Positions 35,889 to 45,191 of a DNA stretch of 64,000 nucleotides are shown here, in pieces. Every line of letters starts with the position of its first letter. Position 1 is the stretch's first letter. The DNA is from Anaerocolumna sp. GTDB lineage: Bacteria > Bacillota > Clostridia > Lachnospirales > Lachnospiraceae. The notes under the pieces are model-generated. The model was not told where the DNA came from and made no database searches. It saw only the letters and a list, made by a program, of their open reading frames with translations. The stretch covers positions 1 to 64,000 of the forward strand of contig JARBTX010000010.1 of assembly GCA_029239975.1 (NCBI GenBank), given 5' to 3'. Made by a program: the position numbers and the translations under genes.

Positions 35889-36905
35889 CTACCTAGACTT
35901 TTTAAAGCCAAAGATTCTTTTACCACTACCAAGGTTACCACGAGCCAAACGATCGATTAAAACTGAAATAATTACTACAACACCAATAACAAGATTTCGA
36001 AAAGCTAAAGGTGCTCCTGCAAATTGTAGCCCATTGTTTAGTACACCCCATATAAATGCACCAATCACGGTACCAAATAACATACCTTGACCACCCATAG
36101 TACTAACACCACCAATAACGGAAGCTGCCACTGCATTTAACTCGTAACCATTTCCAGCATCCATACTACCCATACCACTTTGTGCCGTAAGTATAAATCC
36201 TACAATACAAGCCAAAAATGATGAGAACACATAAACTTTCGTTTCTGCTAAAACAACATTCACACCAGATAATTTTGCAGCTTCATAGTTACTTCCAATG
36301 GCATAGGTATGGCGACCGGTTCGGGTCTTAGCTAAAATCACTGCAAATAATAAAAACAGTATAATTGCAATCCAAATTGGTGAGAAGATGCCTAGAAAAT
36401 CACCATAGTAAAATAAATTTCGAAACCCTTTTGAGCTTACACTATCTGTATTCATGTTCCCATTTACTAATTGTGCAATACCACGGGCAATAATCATAGT
36501 GCCAAGTGTTGCAATAAAAGCAGGTAACTTAGTTTTTGCAATTAATAAGCCATTGATTAATCCAATAAAACAACAACTTATTAGTGTTATAATGATAGCC
36601 ATAAGAGCGCTCATATTGCCTGCTGTCATTAAAGTTGCAGACATCATACAAGACATACCAGCTACTGATCCAATGGACAAATCAATTCCACCTGTAATCA
36701 ATACAAAGGATTGCCCTATACCAATAATTAAAATAGGAGCTACCTGGCGTAACAAGTTAGCTGTGTTATTTCCAGATAGAAACAATGGATTTATAATACC
36801 AAATACTATGATCATTATAATTAACGCTATTGTTACAGATATAACCTGCCCCATACCCCGGATTGAAATGAACTGGTGAAGGATGGATTGTTTCTTTGAT
36901 TCCAT
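35889..36905 (-). CDS. CUT2 sugar ABC transporter permease (RbsC type)
   Basis: 338 residues, eight to ten hydrophobic segments. Family marks are QSFVLITGGIDLSIGSVAGM (about 63-83), NGLLIAKTKLPAFIATLGTM and YAIGSNYEAAKLSGVNV (about 205-222, the ATPase-contact loop), then AASVIGGVSTMGGQG. It forms the membrane channel with the ATPase whose gene ends three bases upstream. Operon order is degenerate ATPase, ATPase, permease, binding protein. Confidence 0.92.
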   Translation of the reverse strand: MESKKQSILHQFISIRGMGQVISVTIALIIMIIVFGIINPLFLSGNNTANLLRQVAPILIIGIGQSFVLITGGIDLSIGSVAGMSCMMSATLMTAGNMSALMAIIITLISCCFIGLINGLLIAKTKLPAFIATLGTMIIARGIAQLVNGNMNTDSVSSKGFRNLFYYGDFLGIFSPIWIAIILFLLFAVILAKTRTGRHTYAIGSNYEAAKLSGVNVVLAETKVYVFSSFLACIVGFILTAQSGMGSMDAGNGYELNAVAASVIGGVSTMGGQGMLFGTVIGAFIWGVLNNGLQFAGAPLAFRNLVIGVVVIISVLIDRLARGNLGSGKRIFGFKKSR

Positions 36906-36907
36906 TT

Positions 36908-38413
36908 TTAGGCCTCCTTTTTCACTTGATACATTGTTGCGAGTCTTAGAATTTTATCTTGTGTTGCTTCTTTTATATCTAATGTTCCTGTAATTCTACC
37001 ATCACACATAACAATAATTTTATCACTCATACCTAGAATTTCTGGAAGTTCGGAGGATACAAAAATTACACCGATCCCTTCTTCTTTTAATCGATTCATA
37101 AGATTATATATCTCTACTTTTGCTGCGACATCAATTCCTCTTGTTGGCTCATCAAAAATTACAACTCTTGCTTTTCGAACCAACCATTTTCCTACTACTA
37201 TCTTTTGTTGATTTCCACCAGATAGATTTTTAACATCCTGTGTGATAGAAGGAGTTTTAATTTTTAACTCTTTTATAGCTTTCTTGGTAATAGTTACTTC
37301 CTTTTTGCCATTTACCAATCCTAATCTATTACAGATATGATCTAAGTTTGCTAAACCAATATTTTCACGAATGGATAATTCTGTGCAGAGACCTTCTTTT
37401 TTTCTATCTTCTGGAGCACATACGATGCCTGCCTTTATTGCATCAGTAGGTGATTTTATCGTGATCTTTTCATCATCTAGAATAATTTCACCACTATCAA
37501 TATGGTCTACCCCAAATATAGCTTTTACTAACTCTGTTCTTCCTGCACCCATCAATCCAGCAAACCCTATTATTTCACCGGCATACAAATCAAAGCTAAT
37601 ATTTTTAACTAATTTTTTTGCATTTAAATTTCGAACCTCAAGAATCTTCTTACCAAAGTTACATTCTACCCTTGGATATTTCTCTTTTATTTCTCGACCC
37701 ACCATATATGAAATGATTTCTGGTATCGTTGTATCAGAATAATTCATAGATACAACAAATTTTCCATCTCTAAGTATTGTAATTCGGTCTGTAATTTCTT
37801 TTAATTCATCCAATCGATGCGATATGTACACGATACCTTTTCCCGTAGATTTAAGCTCTCTTATAATTCGAAATAATTCTTTTATTTCTCGTTCTGTTAA
37901 TGCTGAAGTGGGTTCATCCATAATTAATATTCTTGCATTACTTGATAACGCCTTGGCTATTTCTACCATCTGCTGTTTTGATACAGGTAATTTACCAACA
38001 ACCGTTTCAGGATCGATATCCAGTTTAAGTTTTTCTAATACTTTTTTTGCTCTTTCGTTCATAACCTTTTGATTGATAAAGCCATATTTCTTATCTTCCC
38101 TGGCTAAAAACATATTTTCTGCTACTGTTAAATGAGAACACATATTTAATTCCTGATGTATAATTGCAATTCCAAGTTCCCATGCTACCTTTGGTGACAT
38201 GGTTTCAATTCGCTTCCCATCAACTAAAAATTCACCCTTATCACGTTCATAAATTCCACATAAAATCTTCATTAATGTAGATTTACCAGCTCCATTTTCT
38301 CCTAATAAGGCATGAACTTCTCCTTGTTTTAACCCAAAACTTACATCATCAAGCGCTTTTACACCAGGAAATTCTTTTGATATGGATTTTAATTCAACCA
38401 TATACTCTCCCAT
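36908..38413 (-). CDS. CUT2 sugar ABC transporter ATPase (RbsA/MglA type, two nucleotide-binding domains)
   Basis: About 501 residues from the ATG at 38413, which has AAAGGGGAAGATAT upstream (a longer frame reaches 38431). The N-terminal domain is complete: Walker A GENGAGKST, signature LPVSKQQMVEIAKAL and Walker B ILIMDEPTSALT. The C-terminal domain has the usual altered Walker A (GLMGAGRTEL) with LSGGNQQKIVVGKWL and VVIFDEPTRGIDV. This is the normal pattern for active RbsA-type proteins. It powers the adjacent permease. Contrast the degenerate paralogue encoded immediately upstream. Confidence 0.92.
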   Translation of the reverse strand: MGEYMVELKSISKEFPGVKALDDVSFGLKQGEVHALLGENGAGKSTLMKILCGIYERDKGEFLVDGKRIETMSPKVAWELGIAIIHQELNMCSHLTVAENMFLAREDKKYGFINQKVMNERAKKVLEKLKLDIDPETVVGKLPVSKQQMVEIAKALSSNARILIMDEPTSALTEREIKELFRIIRELKSTGKGIVYISHRLDELKEITDRITILRDGKFVVSMNYSDTTIPEIISYMVGREIKEKYPRVECNFGKKILEVRNLNAKKLVKNISFDLYAGEIIGFAGLMGAGRTELVKAIFGVDHIDSGEIILDDEKITIKSPTDAIKAGIVCAPEDRKKEGLCTELSIRENIGLANLDHICNRLGLVNGKKEVTITKKAIKELKIKTPSITQDVKNLSGGNQQKIVVGKWLVRKARVVIFDEPTRGIDVAAKVEIYNLMNRLKEEGIGVIFVSSELPEILGMSDKIIVMCDGRITGTLDIKEATQDKILRLATMYQVKKEA

Positions 38414-38526
38414 ATATCTTCCCCTTTCCACAACAGCATCTAAACTTTTGTTTCTCTCTTAAGTAAAAAATAACAGAAATTCAAAGTGCCATCAACAGCC
38501 TATCTTTAGAAGAAGGGTGGTAATCT

Positions 38527-40017
38527 TTAGATATATTCATTCACTATTTTACCCTTCTTTAGAACTAGCACTTTGCCCCCCATTACATGTGCTTCTGAAC
38601 TATTAGACGTTAATACAATTACTCCAATTCCCTTTCTGATATATGCACGAATTAACTGTTCTGTCGCCTTTTTCATATGTACATCAACCGCTGAAAATGG
38701 CTTTATGCATACTATTATTTTAGGTAAATATAATAGCCATTTACAATATGCTATTTTTAATAGATCGATTGGTTTTAAATTAGTGATTGGAGTTTTTAAT
38801 ATTTCTTTTCCGAAAATTGATTCCATGTTTTTCATAATACTTTTTTTGTATCTTTTATGCATCCAAAGGTTTCCTACTTTATTAGCCATTGTAAAACATA
38901 AATTATCAATTACACTCATATCACTAAAAATCATATTTGTGGTTGGATCTTCACTGACAAAACAGACTCCTTTTTTAATAGCATCCCAAAATCTTACAGG
39001 TTCATATTCCTTAGCTTCCAGCTTCATTTCGCCGCTTATTTTTTTTATTTCGCCTGAAAGTAACTTAAGTAATTCGTTCTCACTAACAAAATCTTGATAT
39101 AAAATATTTAATATTTCACCTTTATGTATTTTAAAAGAAATATCTGATAATATTGATGTAGAAATATGCTTTACTTCAAATAGAATGGAAGATTCTTTCT
39201 CATCCAATTTCCCATTGTGAATTGTTTGAATGTAATTATTCCATAGATTATCATAACCTTTTATTAGGGTCTGCTGTTCTATATTTAATTGTTCATTTTC
39301 TTCCCCAATTAATAATGAATATATTTTATCCTTATCAATATCTTCCCTATCAAATATTCGTATAGTTTTACCGTGGTTAATAATTGCAAATCGATCTGAA
39401 TACTCAAAAAGGACATTTTCATAATTTTCGATCATGATAAAACCAATTCCTTTTTTCTTTAACCATATTATAAGGGATATAACATTCTCTATATCAAAAC
39501 TACTTAAAAAACTAGTGAAATCACTACATACAATTAAACGATGTCCAGTGGCATAAGCTTTCACTAATTCCACCATACATCGCTCTAAAGGAGTAAGTCT
39601 TCCTGCATACATATTTGGTTTAATATTCAGATGAAATTCAGATAATAATCCATAGGTCTGTTTATAAAGCATTTTTTTATGTACAAAGTATTTTTTAAAT
39701 CCACCACGTACAACAAAAATATTCTCTGCAACCGTGAGATTATCTACTAACTTTGATTTACTCTCAATTACAGCAATTTTATTTTTAAATACTATCTGAA
39801 CTGTTTCAGAAATACGCTTTTCATCAAAGAAAACTCTTCCATAATCTAATGTAATCTTACCATTTAAAATATCTAAGATACATTGTTTCTCTATAATATT
39901 ATCTGAAAGCAACCCCAGTATTTCACCCTTATAGGCTTGTAAATAAAGACCTTTTATTAATTCCTGACCTTTAACAATAACAACTCCATTTTCTATTCTA
40001 AGTAATTCTTCCAGCAT
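38527..40017 (-). CDS. full-length RbsA/MglA paralogue with destroyed ATPase motifs (pseudo-ATPase)
   Basis: 496 residues with no stop or frameshift. The two-domain RbsA layout is recognisable (KGEILGLL near 30, VAENIFVV, GVCFVSEDP, SAVDVHMKKATEQL, VLTSNSSEAHVMGGKVLVLKKGKIV). However, the first Walker A is replaced by GLLSDNIIEKQ (about 35-45), the first signature by LTPLERCMVELVKAY and the first Walker B by RLIVCSDFTSFLSS. The second domain has NILYQDFVSEN for Walker A and LKPIDLLKIAYCKWL for LSGGNQQ. It cannot be expected to hydrolyse ATP. It lies between the two-component genes and the working importer, so a regulatory or scaffold role is inferred. Confidence 0.82.
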   Translation of the reverse strand: MLEELLRIENGVVIVKGQELIKGLYLQAYKGEILGLLSDNIIEKQCILDILNGKITLDYGRVFFDEKRISETVQIVFKNKIAVIESKSKLVDNLTVAENIFVVRGGFKKYFVHKKMLYKQTYGLLSEFHLNIKPNMYAGRLTPLERCMVELVKAYATGHRLIVCSDFTSFLSSFDIENVISLIIWLKKKGIGFIMIENYENVLFEYSDRFAIINHGKTIRIFDREDIDKDKIYSLLIGEENEQLNIEQQTLIKGYDNLWNNYIQTIHNGKLDEKESSILFEVKHISTSILSDISFKIHKGEILNILYQDFVSENELLKLLSGEIKKISGEMKLEAKEYEPVRFWDAIKKGVCFVSEDPTTNMIFSDMSVIDNLCFTMANKVGNLWMHKRYKKSIMKNMESIFGKEILKTPITNLKPIDLLKIAYCKWLLYLPKIIVCIKPFSAVDVHMKKATEQLIRAYIRKGIGVIVLTSNSSEAHVMGGKVLVLKKGKIVNEYI

Positions 40018-40086
40018 ATGTACCTATCCCTATTCAATATTTATTAACTATGGCTTTATTTTTACTTAAGTTAATTATTTTGATTT

Positions 40087-40267
40087 TGTGAATACCTTGA
40101 TTTTGTGATCCCTTGATTTAGTGATATCTTGCTTTGGTGATATCTTGTTTTTGTGATATCTTGTTTTGTGATGCTTTGTGATATCTTGTTTTGTGATGCT
40201 TTTGTGATATCTTGCTTTGTGATATCTTGCTTTGTGATATCTTGTTTTTGTGATGCTTTTGTGATAA
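40087..40267. repeat. degenerate tandem repeat array (15-16 base units)
   Basis: About a dozen units of GTGATATCTTG(C/T)TTT with shorter GTGATGCTTTT variants fill most of the gap between the kinase and pseudo-ATPase genes. On the minus strand it reads as a Lys/Gln/Asp-Ile-Thr frame of 84 codons, which I take as a by-product of the repeat. Confidence 0.88.
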
Positions 40268-40346
40268 CTAAGCTTATATGATTACATTTATTTGTTATTA
40301 TCATATATTTATTTATACTTCTCATTTATCACCTAATTATTTATAG

Positions 40347-41381
40347 TTATCGTTTATCACCTATACTATATGGCAAAGTAATTCTTACATTTGTTCCTAT
40401 ATTCTTATTACTGTAAATATGTAATCCATACTCCTCACCAAATAACAATTTAATTCTGCTACTTACATTAAACAAAGCAATTCCACCGTGTTTTGCAGAT
40501 TTTTTATCATTTTCATAATTCACTTCAATGTGGTTAAGCCTTTCATTTATCTTATCTAATTGTTCTTCCTCCATTCCAACACCATCATCAATAATACTTA
40601 CAAGCAACTTTTGCTTTGTAGTTTCTATGTTTATTCGAATAGTTCCAATACCACATTTACATTCCAACCCATGAAATACTGCATTTTCAATGATTGGTTG
40701 TAATGTTAATTTAGGAATTTGGCATTGTAGTACTGTGATATCTTCTCCTGTTTTTATCTCCATGTTTAATTTATTCCCAAATCGATATTGTTGAATAATA
40801 AAATAGTTTTCTACATTTTCAAGCTCATCTTCTAAGGTTACAAGGTTTTCAACTTCAGTTATGGTATAACGAAAAAAAGTAGCCAATGCTTCAGTGGTTT
40901 CTGCTATATTGCTCATACCTGCATCCAATGCATCACCACGAATTGCTTCTAATGTATTATATAAAAAATGTGGACTTATCTGATTCTGGAGCGCAAGATA
41001 TTCTGCCTGCTTTTTAGACATTTTAATAGCAGTTTGTTTATCTAATAAGCTATTAATTCGTTCCAACATTGCAGGCATATCACCGCACAAACTTTCTTCC
41101 ATTTGAAATATTTGTTCATTTGTATGCCCTTGATTAAATAATTTCATTGTTCTTGTTATTTTTCGATATGGTAATAGAATTCCTTTGTAACCGAAAATAA
41201 ATAGTATAGCTATGAGAAATAAAATGAATAATCCTATAATAGGAATAGCATAACAAGCATGCATGAATTTTTTATTTATATTAGATTGAATAAAAATTAT
41301 AACTGCCTGTACTAAATTTAAACTCACAAGACAAATGAATAGTATGTAACACTTTTCAGACAACGGAAGTTTTTGCTTCAT
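40347..41381 (-). CDS. YesM-type sensor histidine kinase, short form
   Basis: 344 residues. Two close membrane helices near the N-terminus (about 11-30 and 42-66) leave almost no extracellular domain, unlike the usual YesM. Then come HAMP-like sequence, the phosphoacceptor His in LQNQISPHFLYNTLEAI (about 138), N box LQPIIENAVFHGLE and G box SIIDDGVGMEEE. With so little outside the cell it may sense through a partner, such as the sugar-binding lipoprotein or the transporter complex, rather than directly (inference). It is 13 bases after the response regulator gene. AAGGGGAGA precedes the ATG. Confidence 0.9.
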   Translation of the reverse strand: MKQKLPLSEKCYILFICLVSLNLVQAVIIFIQSNINKKFMHACYAIPIIGLFILFLIAILFIFGYKGILLPYRKITRTMKLFNQGHTNEQIFQMEESLCGDMPAMLERINSLLDKQTAIKMSKKQAEYLALQNQISPHFLYNTLEAIRGDALDAGMSNIAETTEALATFFRYTITEVENLVTLEDELENVENYFIIQQYRFGNKLNMEIKTGEDITVLQCQIPKLTLQPIIENAVFHGLECKCGIGTIRINIETTKQKLLVSIIDDGVGMEEEQLDKINERLNHIEVNYENDKKSAKHGGIALFNVSSRIKLLFGEEYGLHIYSNKNIGTNVRITLPYSIGDKR

Positions 41382-41394
41382 AGTCGGTCTCCCC

Positions 41395-43032
41395 TTAATA
41401 ATATAACTTTCTATATACCGAAGGTGTTAAACCAGTTACTTTTTTAAATACTTTGGTAAAATGTTTTATATCTGTGTAACCCACTTCTTCTGCGACTTGT
41501 ATTATAGTGCGTTTATTATCTGCAAGTAATTGTTTCGCTGCTTGTATTCTTGTATCTGTTAAATACTCTAGAAAGTTTTGTCCAGTTTCCTTTTTAAACA
41601 AAGTCGAGAAGTAGGCTGGATTAAATCCAATTTCATTGCTTACTTCTTCTAATGTTATAGGCAATTGGAAATTACTCTTTATATATTGCTTGGCAATTCG
41701 TATTGGTTTTTTATCAGCATACTTTTTTTCTTCATTTATCTGATCTATTTGCTTTTTTATCTCTTTTGATAATCTATCAAATACATTGCTTAAGGAATCA
41801 CACATATAAAAATATTTGTCATAATCCTCATTACTTAATACATTTTGTGGTTTGGCAAAACCTTTCGTTATGCCAAAATAATAAACATCATATATTTCTT
41901 TATTTACTTCATAAATGTATTCTCCATCAATATCCTTGGCTTGTTTTAATTTTTCTAATGTTTCGGATATTAATAAGATAACGCCTTCGCTATTTAAAGT
42001 TTCAATGAATCCTAACAATTTTGTACGAAAATTATTATCAAGAATTTCATAGATAGATGGTATGGTACTTCTAATCATATTACCTTTTAAAATATGTCCG
42101 GTTCCTTCAACTAAACGATTTAATATAGCATATTTAGCACCTTTTATTGTAGAAGGAATCTCTATTGCATCAAAAACCATTTCACCAATACCAATGGTTA
42201 CTCGTACATCAACAAAAACATCTCTCATCTTTACGATATCGTTTCGTATTAATTTTAGGTATCGTTTTAATCTAAGCACGGTGTCAAAACTATCATTTAT
42301 TAAACATATGATACCTTCCTTTGCAGACGTTATAATTACTTCATGAAAATTACCCTCCAAATTTTTTATAGTAATATCCTTTGTCTTTTCCATTAATAAA
42401 TAATAGGACTGTTCGTCTTTATCTCCAACGGTTAAATCAGGTTTAATAATCACTCCTTGATATATTCCATCAATAAAATTGCATAAATATGTATTATTAA
42501 AATACTCTTTTATTGAACTACCACCAAGAATATTTAATTGTAAAGCTAAATCCGAAGGGTCATGTAATAGTTTATCTAAGAAATTTTCCTTAACTAATCT
42601 TTCATCTAAATCAATTCTTTTTTTAAGAATTTCTTTTTCATGTTGTCCATCTAATATTTTTTTATATTTTTCTATCATTTTTGTTAAGGTACTTTCGAGC
42701 TCAATTTTCTTTAAGGGTTTTAGTAAATAATCTTCAACACCGTATTTAATCGCATTATGTGCATAATCAAAATGCCTATACCCACTTACTATGATAAAAT
42801 TAATTTCATTACTGATTTCTTTTGCTTTTTTAATTAATTCAATTCCATCATACCCAGGCATACGAATATCCGTAATTACTATATCTGGTTGTTCATCTTC
42901 AATAAATTTAAGAGCAGCAACACCATCATGAACCATACCTATCACAACTAATCCAAATTTATCCCAATCAATTAAATTATTGATTAACTTACATACCTTC
43001 ACTTCATCATCAGCAATTAATACTTTATACAT
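41395..43032 (-). CDS. YesN-type response regulator with AraC DNA-binding domain
   Basis: 545 residues from the ATG at 43032, preferred to the GTG nine bases upstream because GGGGTGA fits only the ATG and YesN proteins start MYKVLIADDE. Receiver with phospho-Asp in DIVITDIRMPGYDG and Lys in YLLKPLKK, a long middle region, and a C-terminal AraC pair (about 445-545; LEEVSNEIGFNPAYFSTLFKKETGQNFLEYL and IIQVAEEVGYTDIKHFTKVFKKVTGLTPSVYRK). It works with the short kinase that follows and probably activates the CUT2 importer operon. Confidence 0.92.
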   Translation of the reverse strand: MYKVLIADDEVKVCKLINNLIDWDKFGLVVIGMVHDGVAALKFIEDEQPDIVITDIRMPGYDGIELIKKAKEISNEINFIIVSGYRHFDYAHNAIKYGVEDYLLKPLKKIELESTLTKMIEKYKKILDGQHEKEILKKRIDLDERLVKENFLDKLLHDPSDLALQLNILGGSSIKEYFNNTYLCNFIDGIYQGVIIKPDLTVGDKDEQSYYLLMEKTKDITIKNLEGNFHEVIITSAKEGIICLINDSFDTVLRLKRYLKLIRNDIVKMRDVFVDVRVTIGIGEMVFDAIEIPSTIKGAKYAILNRLVEGTGHILKGNMIRSTIPSIYEILDNNFRTKLLGFIETLNSEGVILLISETLEKLKQAKDIDGEYIYEVNKEIYDVYYFGITKGFAKPQNVLSNEDYDKYFYMCDSLSNVFDRLSKEIKKQIDQINEEKKYADKKPIRIAKQYIKSNFQLPITLEEVSNEIGFNPAYFSTLFKKETGQNFLEYLTDTRIQAAKQLLADNKRTIIQVAEEVGYTDIKHFTKVFKKVTGLTPSVYRKLYY

Positions 43033-43240
43033 TTCTTTCACCCCATGTATTTATCATTTTAAACAATTGCGAAACCACATCGTTTATTAAATTAATAATG
43101 TATGAAAAGTAAGCACATCTTTAATATTTCTCAATTTTGTATGTGCATTATAAATATTTCTCATAGAAAAAAGTATAACTCATTTGTAATATTTTTACAA
43201 TTCTCAATATTAAATATTAACTCTTTATATATCTATCAAT

Positions 43241-43277
43241 AAAATAAGGATTACTACAGTTTAAAGTGCAGTAATCC
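43241..43277 (-). terminator. terminator of the unknown membrane-protein gene
   Basis: GGATTACT (43248-43255) and AGTAATCC (43270-43277) stem. On the minus strand TTATTTTATT follows. It lies 33 bases beyond the stop at 43310. Confidence 0.75.
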
Positions 43278-43309
43278 AATACTATATAATTACAATTAAT
43301 TGCTTTTGC

Positions 43310-43768
43310 TTAATCTGAAGTTTTTTCTCGGTCACCTAGAAGTATGATTTTGTCTAATACAGTTTTGTAAACTAGAACTATCTGCGCATCAATAAAACAA
43401 TATTTATTTACTAGAAATTGATACGTTTTAACCAGAAAGCTCAAGGTCATTAATATAATACTAAAAATAGTTATTAAAAGATTTATATCTTTCGTTATAA
43501 TAAAAAATATAGCTCCAAGATAAAAAATGAAAGAAAAGAAATAGGTTCTACAGATTCGTACAGCAAGACACATTGTATCATTGAGCCTTTCTTGCATCTT
43601 TTTTATCGATTTTCGGTCTTTATTTTTTAATCGTTCATAGATATCATTATAAATTTCTCTACTGTCAAATACTCTATTTTGTAAGCTTTTTTGGCAAACA
43701 AAGAAATATTTATTATAATTGTTTTCGCCAAGTTCTTTACTAATTAATTTTTTGAAAACACTTGCCAT
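43310..43768 (-). CDS. small membrane protein of unknown function
   Basis: About 152 residues from the ATG at 43768, chosen because GGAAGG lies seven bases upstream; a 21-base longer start is possible. A basic, helical N-terminal half (about 1-70, with KNKDRKSIKKMQERLND) is followed by two adjacent hydrophobic segments (about 75-95, YFFSFIFYLGAIFFII, and 98-118, LITIFSIILMTLSFLV), then a polar tail with a third weakly hydrophobic stretch. No family recognised. It is monocistronic, between the response regulator promoter region and the third small RNA element. Confidence 0.65.
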   Translation of the reverse strand: MASVFKKLISKELGENNYNKYFFVCQKSLQNRVFDSREIYNDIYERLKNKDRKSIKKMQERLNDTMCLAVRICRTYFFSFIFYLGAIFFIITKDINLLITIFSIILMTLSFLVKTYQFLVNKYCFIDAQIVLVYKTVLDKIILLGDREKTSD

Positions 43769-44040
43769 ATTGATACCTTCCTTGCTCATCTATTTTAAAA
43801 TCCATATAAGCTTTTCTTTCACTTATGAAATTTAGATGTTTCTCTTAGTATTTGTTTGTTTGTTAAATGTAAACTCTGTAATTGTTGTGAAGTTTACCTA
43901 TATTTATCATATGGCGAAAGCTCGGTATTTAGATTTTGTACGTTTTTTATTTTGTAATGAAATTTAAAATTTTTACTACTTACCTATATCATATTCCATT
44001 CCAGATAAGATGTTTTTATCCATTTTTTTAAATTTAAATA
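43769..44040. other. AT-rich gap upstream of small RNA copy 3
   Basis: About 270 bases with no gene seen, including the promoter of the minus-strand small membrane protein gene. No strong structure noted. Confidence 0.3.
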
Positions 44041-44094
44041 TTCACAAAATGTTCATAAATCATCCATACAATAATCATATATGTCTATTATAAT
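44041..44094 (+). promoter_or_regulatory. activator-type promoter of small RNA copy 3
   Basis: TTCACA (44041), TTCATA (44052), TCCATA (44063) and ATCATA (44074) at an exact 11-base period, then TATAAT at 44089, 15 bases from the start of the last hexamer. Copy 2 has the same spacing although it lies 13.7 kb away. Confidence 0.62.
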
Positions 44095-44100
44095 AAACTC

Positions 44101-44205
44101 ATAGTCAATAAGTTACACCTTAATAAGCTAATAAGATAATTTTTTTCATAAAACAAAGCCTAGTAGTTACCCTCCCCCCTCTACTGGGCTTCTCCTCTAT
44201 TCTTT
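44101..44205 (+). ncRNA. candidate small RNA, copy 3
   Basis: About 105 bases. The conserved GCTAATAAGATAATTTTTT and CATAAAACAAAGCC segments precede a hairpin AAGCCTAGTAG/CTACTGGGCTT (44156-44166, 44181-44191, one T-G wobble). Loop TTACCCTCCCCCCT, tail CTCCTCTATTCTTTT. It lies 280 bases before upp, which has its own promoter. Of the three copies this has the best U-rich 3' tail. Confidence 0.62.
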
Positions 44206-44418
44206 TATAAAATCCCGAAGTAAAAATCCAAAGTTATAACATCCGAAACCAAAAAATCCTAAACTTGAAATTCAAAGTTTGAAAGATTAATACTTTATTA
44301 TATTTTTATCCTAAAAAATTAAAAAACTATTTTAATTTTTATATTAGTACATAATCTGTAATTTGCATTAATTATATTACATCTTTCTTCAATTTTTTTA
44401 ACAAATATAAATTTATAC
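44206..44418. other. AT-rich gap between small RNA copy 3 and upp
   Basis: No gene or clear structure seen before the upp promoter. Confidence 0.3.
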
Positions 44419-44447
44419 TTCACTTAGACTTAAATGTTTGTTATAAT
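44419..44447 (+). promoter_or_regulatory. sigma-A promoter of upp
   Basis: TTCACT (44419), a 17-base spacer, then TATAAT (44442), 40 bases ahead of the upp start codon. Confidence 0.65.
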
Positions 44448-44487
44448 GTTTTTTAAAGTAAGTCAAAAAATATTTGGAGGCAAGATT

Positions 44488-45117
44488 ATGTCTAAAGTTA
44501 TTATTATGGATCACCCATTAATTCAGCACAAAATCGGCATTATGAGACGTAAAACAACGTCTACAAAGGAATTTCGTGATTTAGTATCCGAAGTTGCTAT
44601 GCTGATCTGTTATGAAGCAACGAGAGAGCTTCCTCTTGCAGATATCGAGATTGAAACTCCTCTTGTAAAAACAATTGCACATGAAATTGCTGGTAAGAAA
44701 CTTTGTATCGTTCCTATTTTAAGAGCTGGCCTTCATATGGCAGATGGTATCTTAAACTTAATTCCGAACGCAAAGGTTGGGCATATTGGGTTATACCGTA
44801 ATGAAGAAACACTAGAACCAGTAGAATATTTCTGTAAGCTTCCTACTGATGCAGATGAGAGAGAAATTTTCGTTGTAGATCCAATGTTAGCAACTGGTGG
44901 CTCTGCTAGCGCAGCAATTACATTATTAAAGAATAAAGGAATTGCTAAAATCCATTTCTTATGTTTAATTGCAGCACCAGAAGGTGTAAAGCGTTTTACA
45001 GATCAACATCCAGACGTTGATGTTTATATTGGTGCATTAGATGAAAAATTAAATGACCATGGCTATATTTTACCAGGTTTAGGAGACGCAGGAGATAGAA
45101 TTTACGGAACAAAATAA
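44488..45117 (+). CDS. upp: uracil phosphoribosyltransferase
   Basis: 209 residues from the ATG at 44488 (TTTGGAGGCAAGATT upstream); a longer in-frame start at 44434 overlaps the promoter and is rejected. The enzyme salvages uracil with PRPP to UMP. The PRPP-binding loop [16 protein letters not shown] (about 130), the uracil-binding C-terminal [13 protein letters not shown] and the [16 protein letters not shown] motif are complete. It is a single gene followed by a strong bidirectional terminator. Confidence 0.96.
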   Translation: MSKVIIMDHPLIQHKIGIMRRKTTSTKEFRDLVSEVAMLICYEATRELPLADIEIETPLVKTIAHEIAGKKLCIVPILRAGLHMADGILNLIPNAKVGHIGLYRNEETLEPVEYFCKLPTDADEREIFVVDPMLATGGSASAAITLLKNKGIAKIHFLCLIAAPEGVKRFTDQHPDVDVYIGALDEKLNDHGYILPGLGDAGDRIYGTK

Positions 45118-45149
45118 GAACGTAACGATATACTAACTTGATGTCTAAA

Positions 45150-45188
45150 AAAAGTGCTTGTACCCAATTATTGGGTACAAGCACTTTT
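45150..45188. terminator. bidirectional terminator between upp and galM
   Basis: Eighteen-base perfect arms AAAAGTGCTTGTACCCAA (45150-45167) and TTGGGTACAAGCACTTTT (45171-45188) with a three-base loop, between two convergent genes. Confidence 0.92.
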
Positions 45189-45191
45189 CAT

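Noticed and set aside
36454-36879. Plus-strand 141-codon frame antisense to the RbsC-like permease
   Set aside because: It lies wholly inside a clear permease gene; it is a shadow of hydrophobic codons.
40071-40325. Minus-strand 84-codon frame rich in KQDIT repeats
   Set aside because: No ribosome binding site of note and no family. The repeat unit is irregular (10, 11, 15, 16 bases), so the coding look is a by-product of the tandem array.
40347-43032. Possibility that the two-component genes belong with the arylpyruvate or upp region rather than the CUT2 operon
   Set aside because: They share strand and direct adjacency with the importer genes, and YesM/YesN pairs are established partners of sugar ABC operons.
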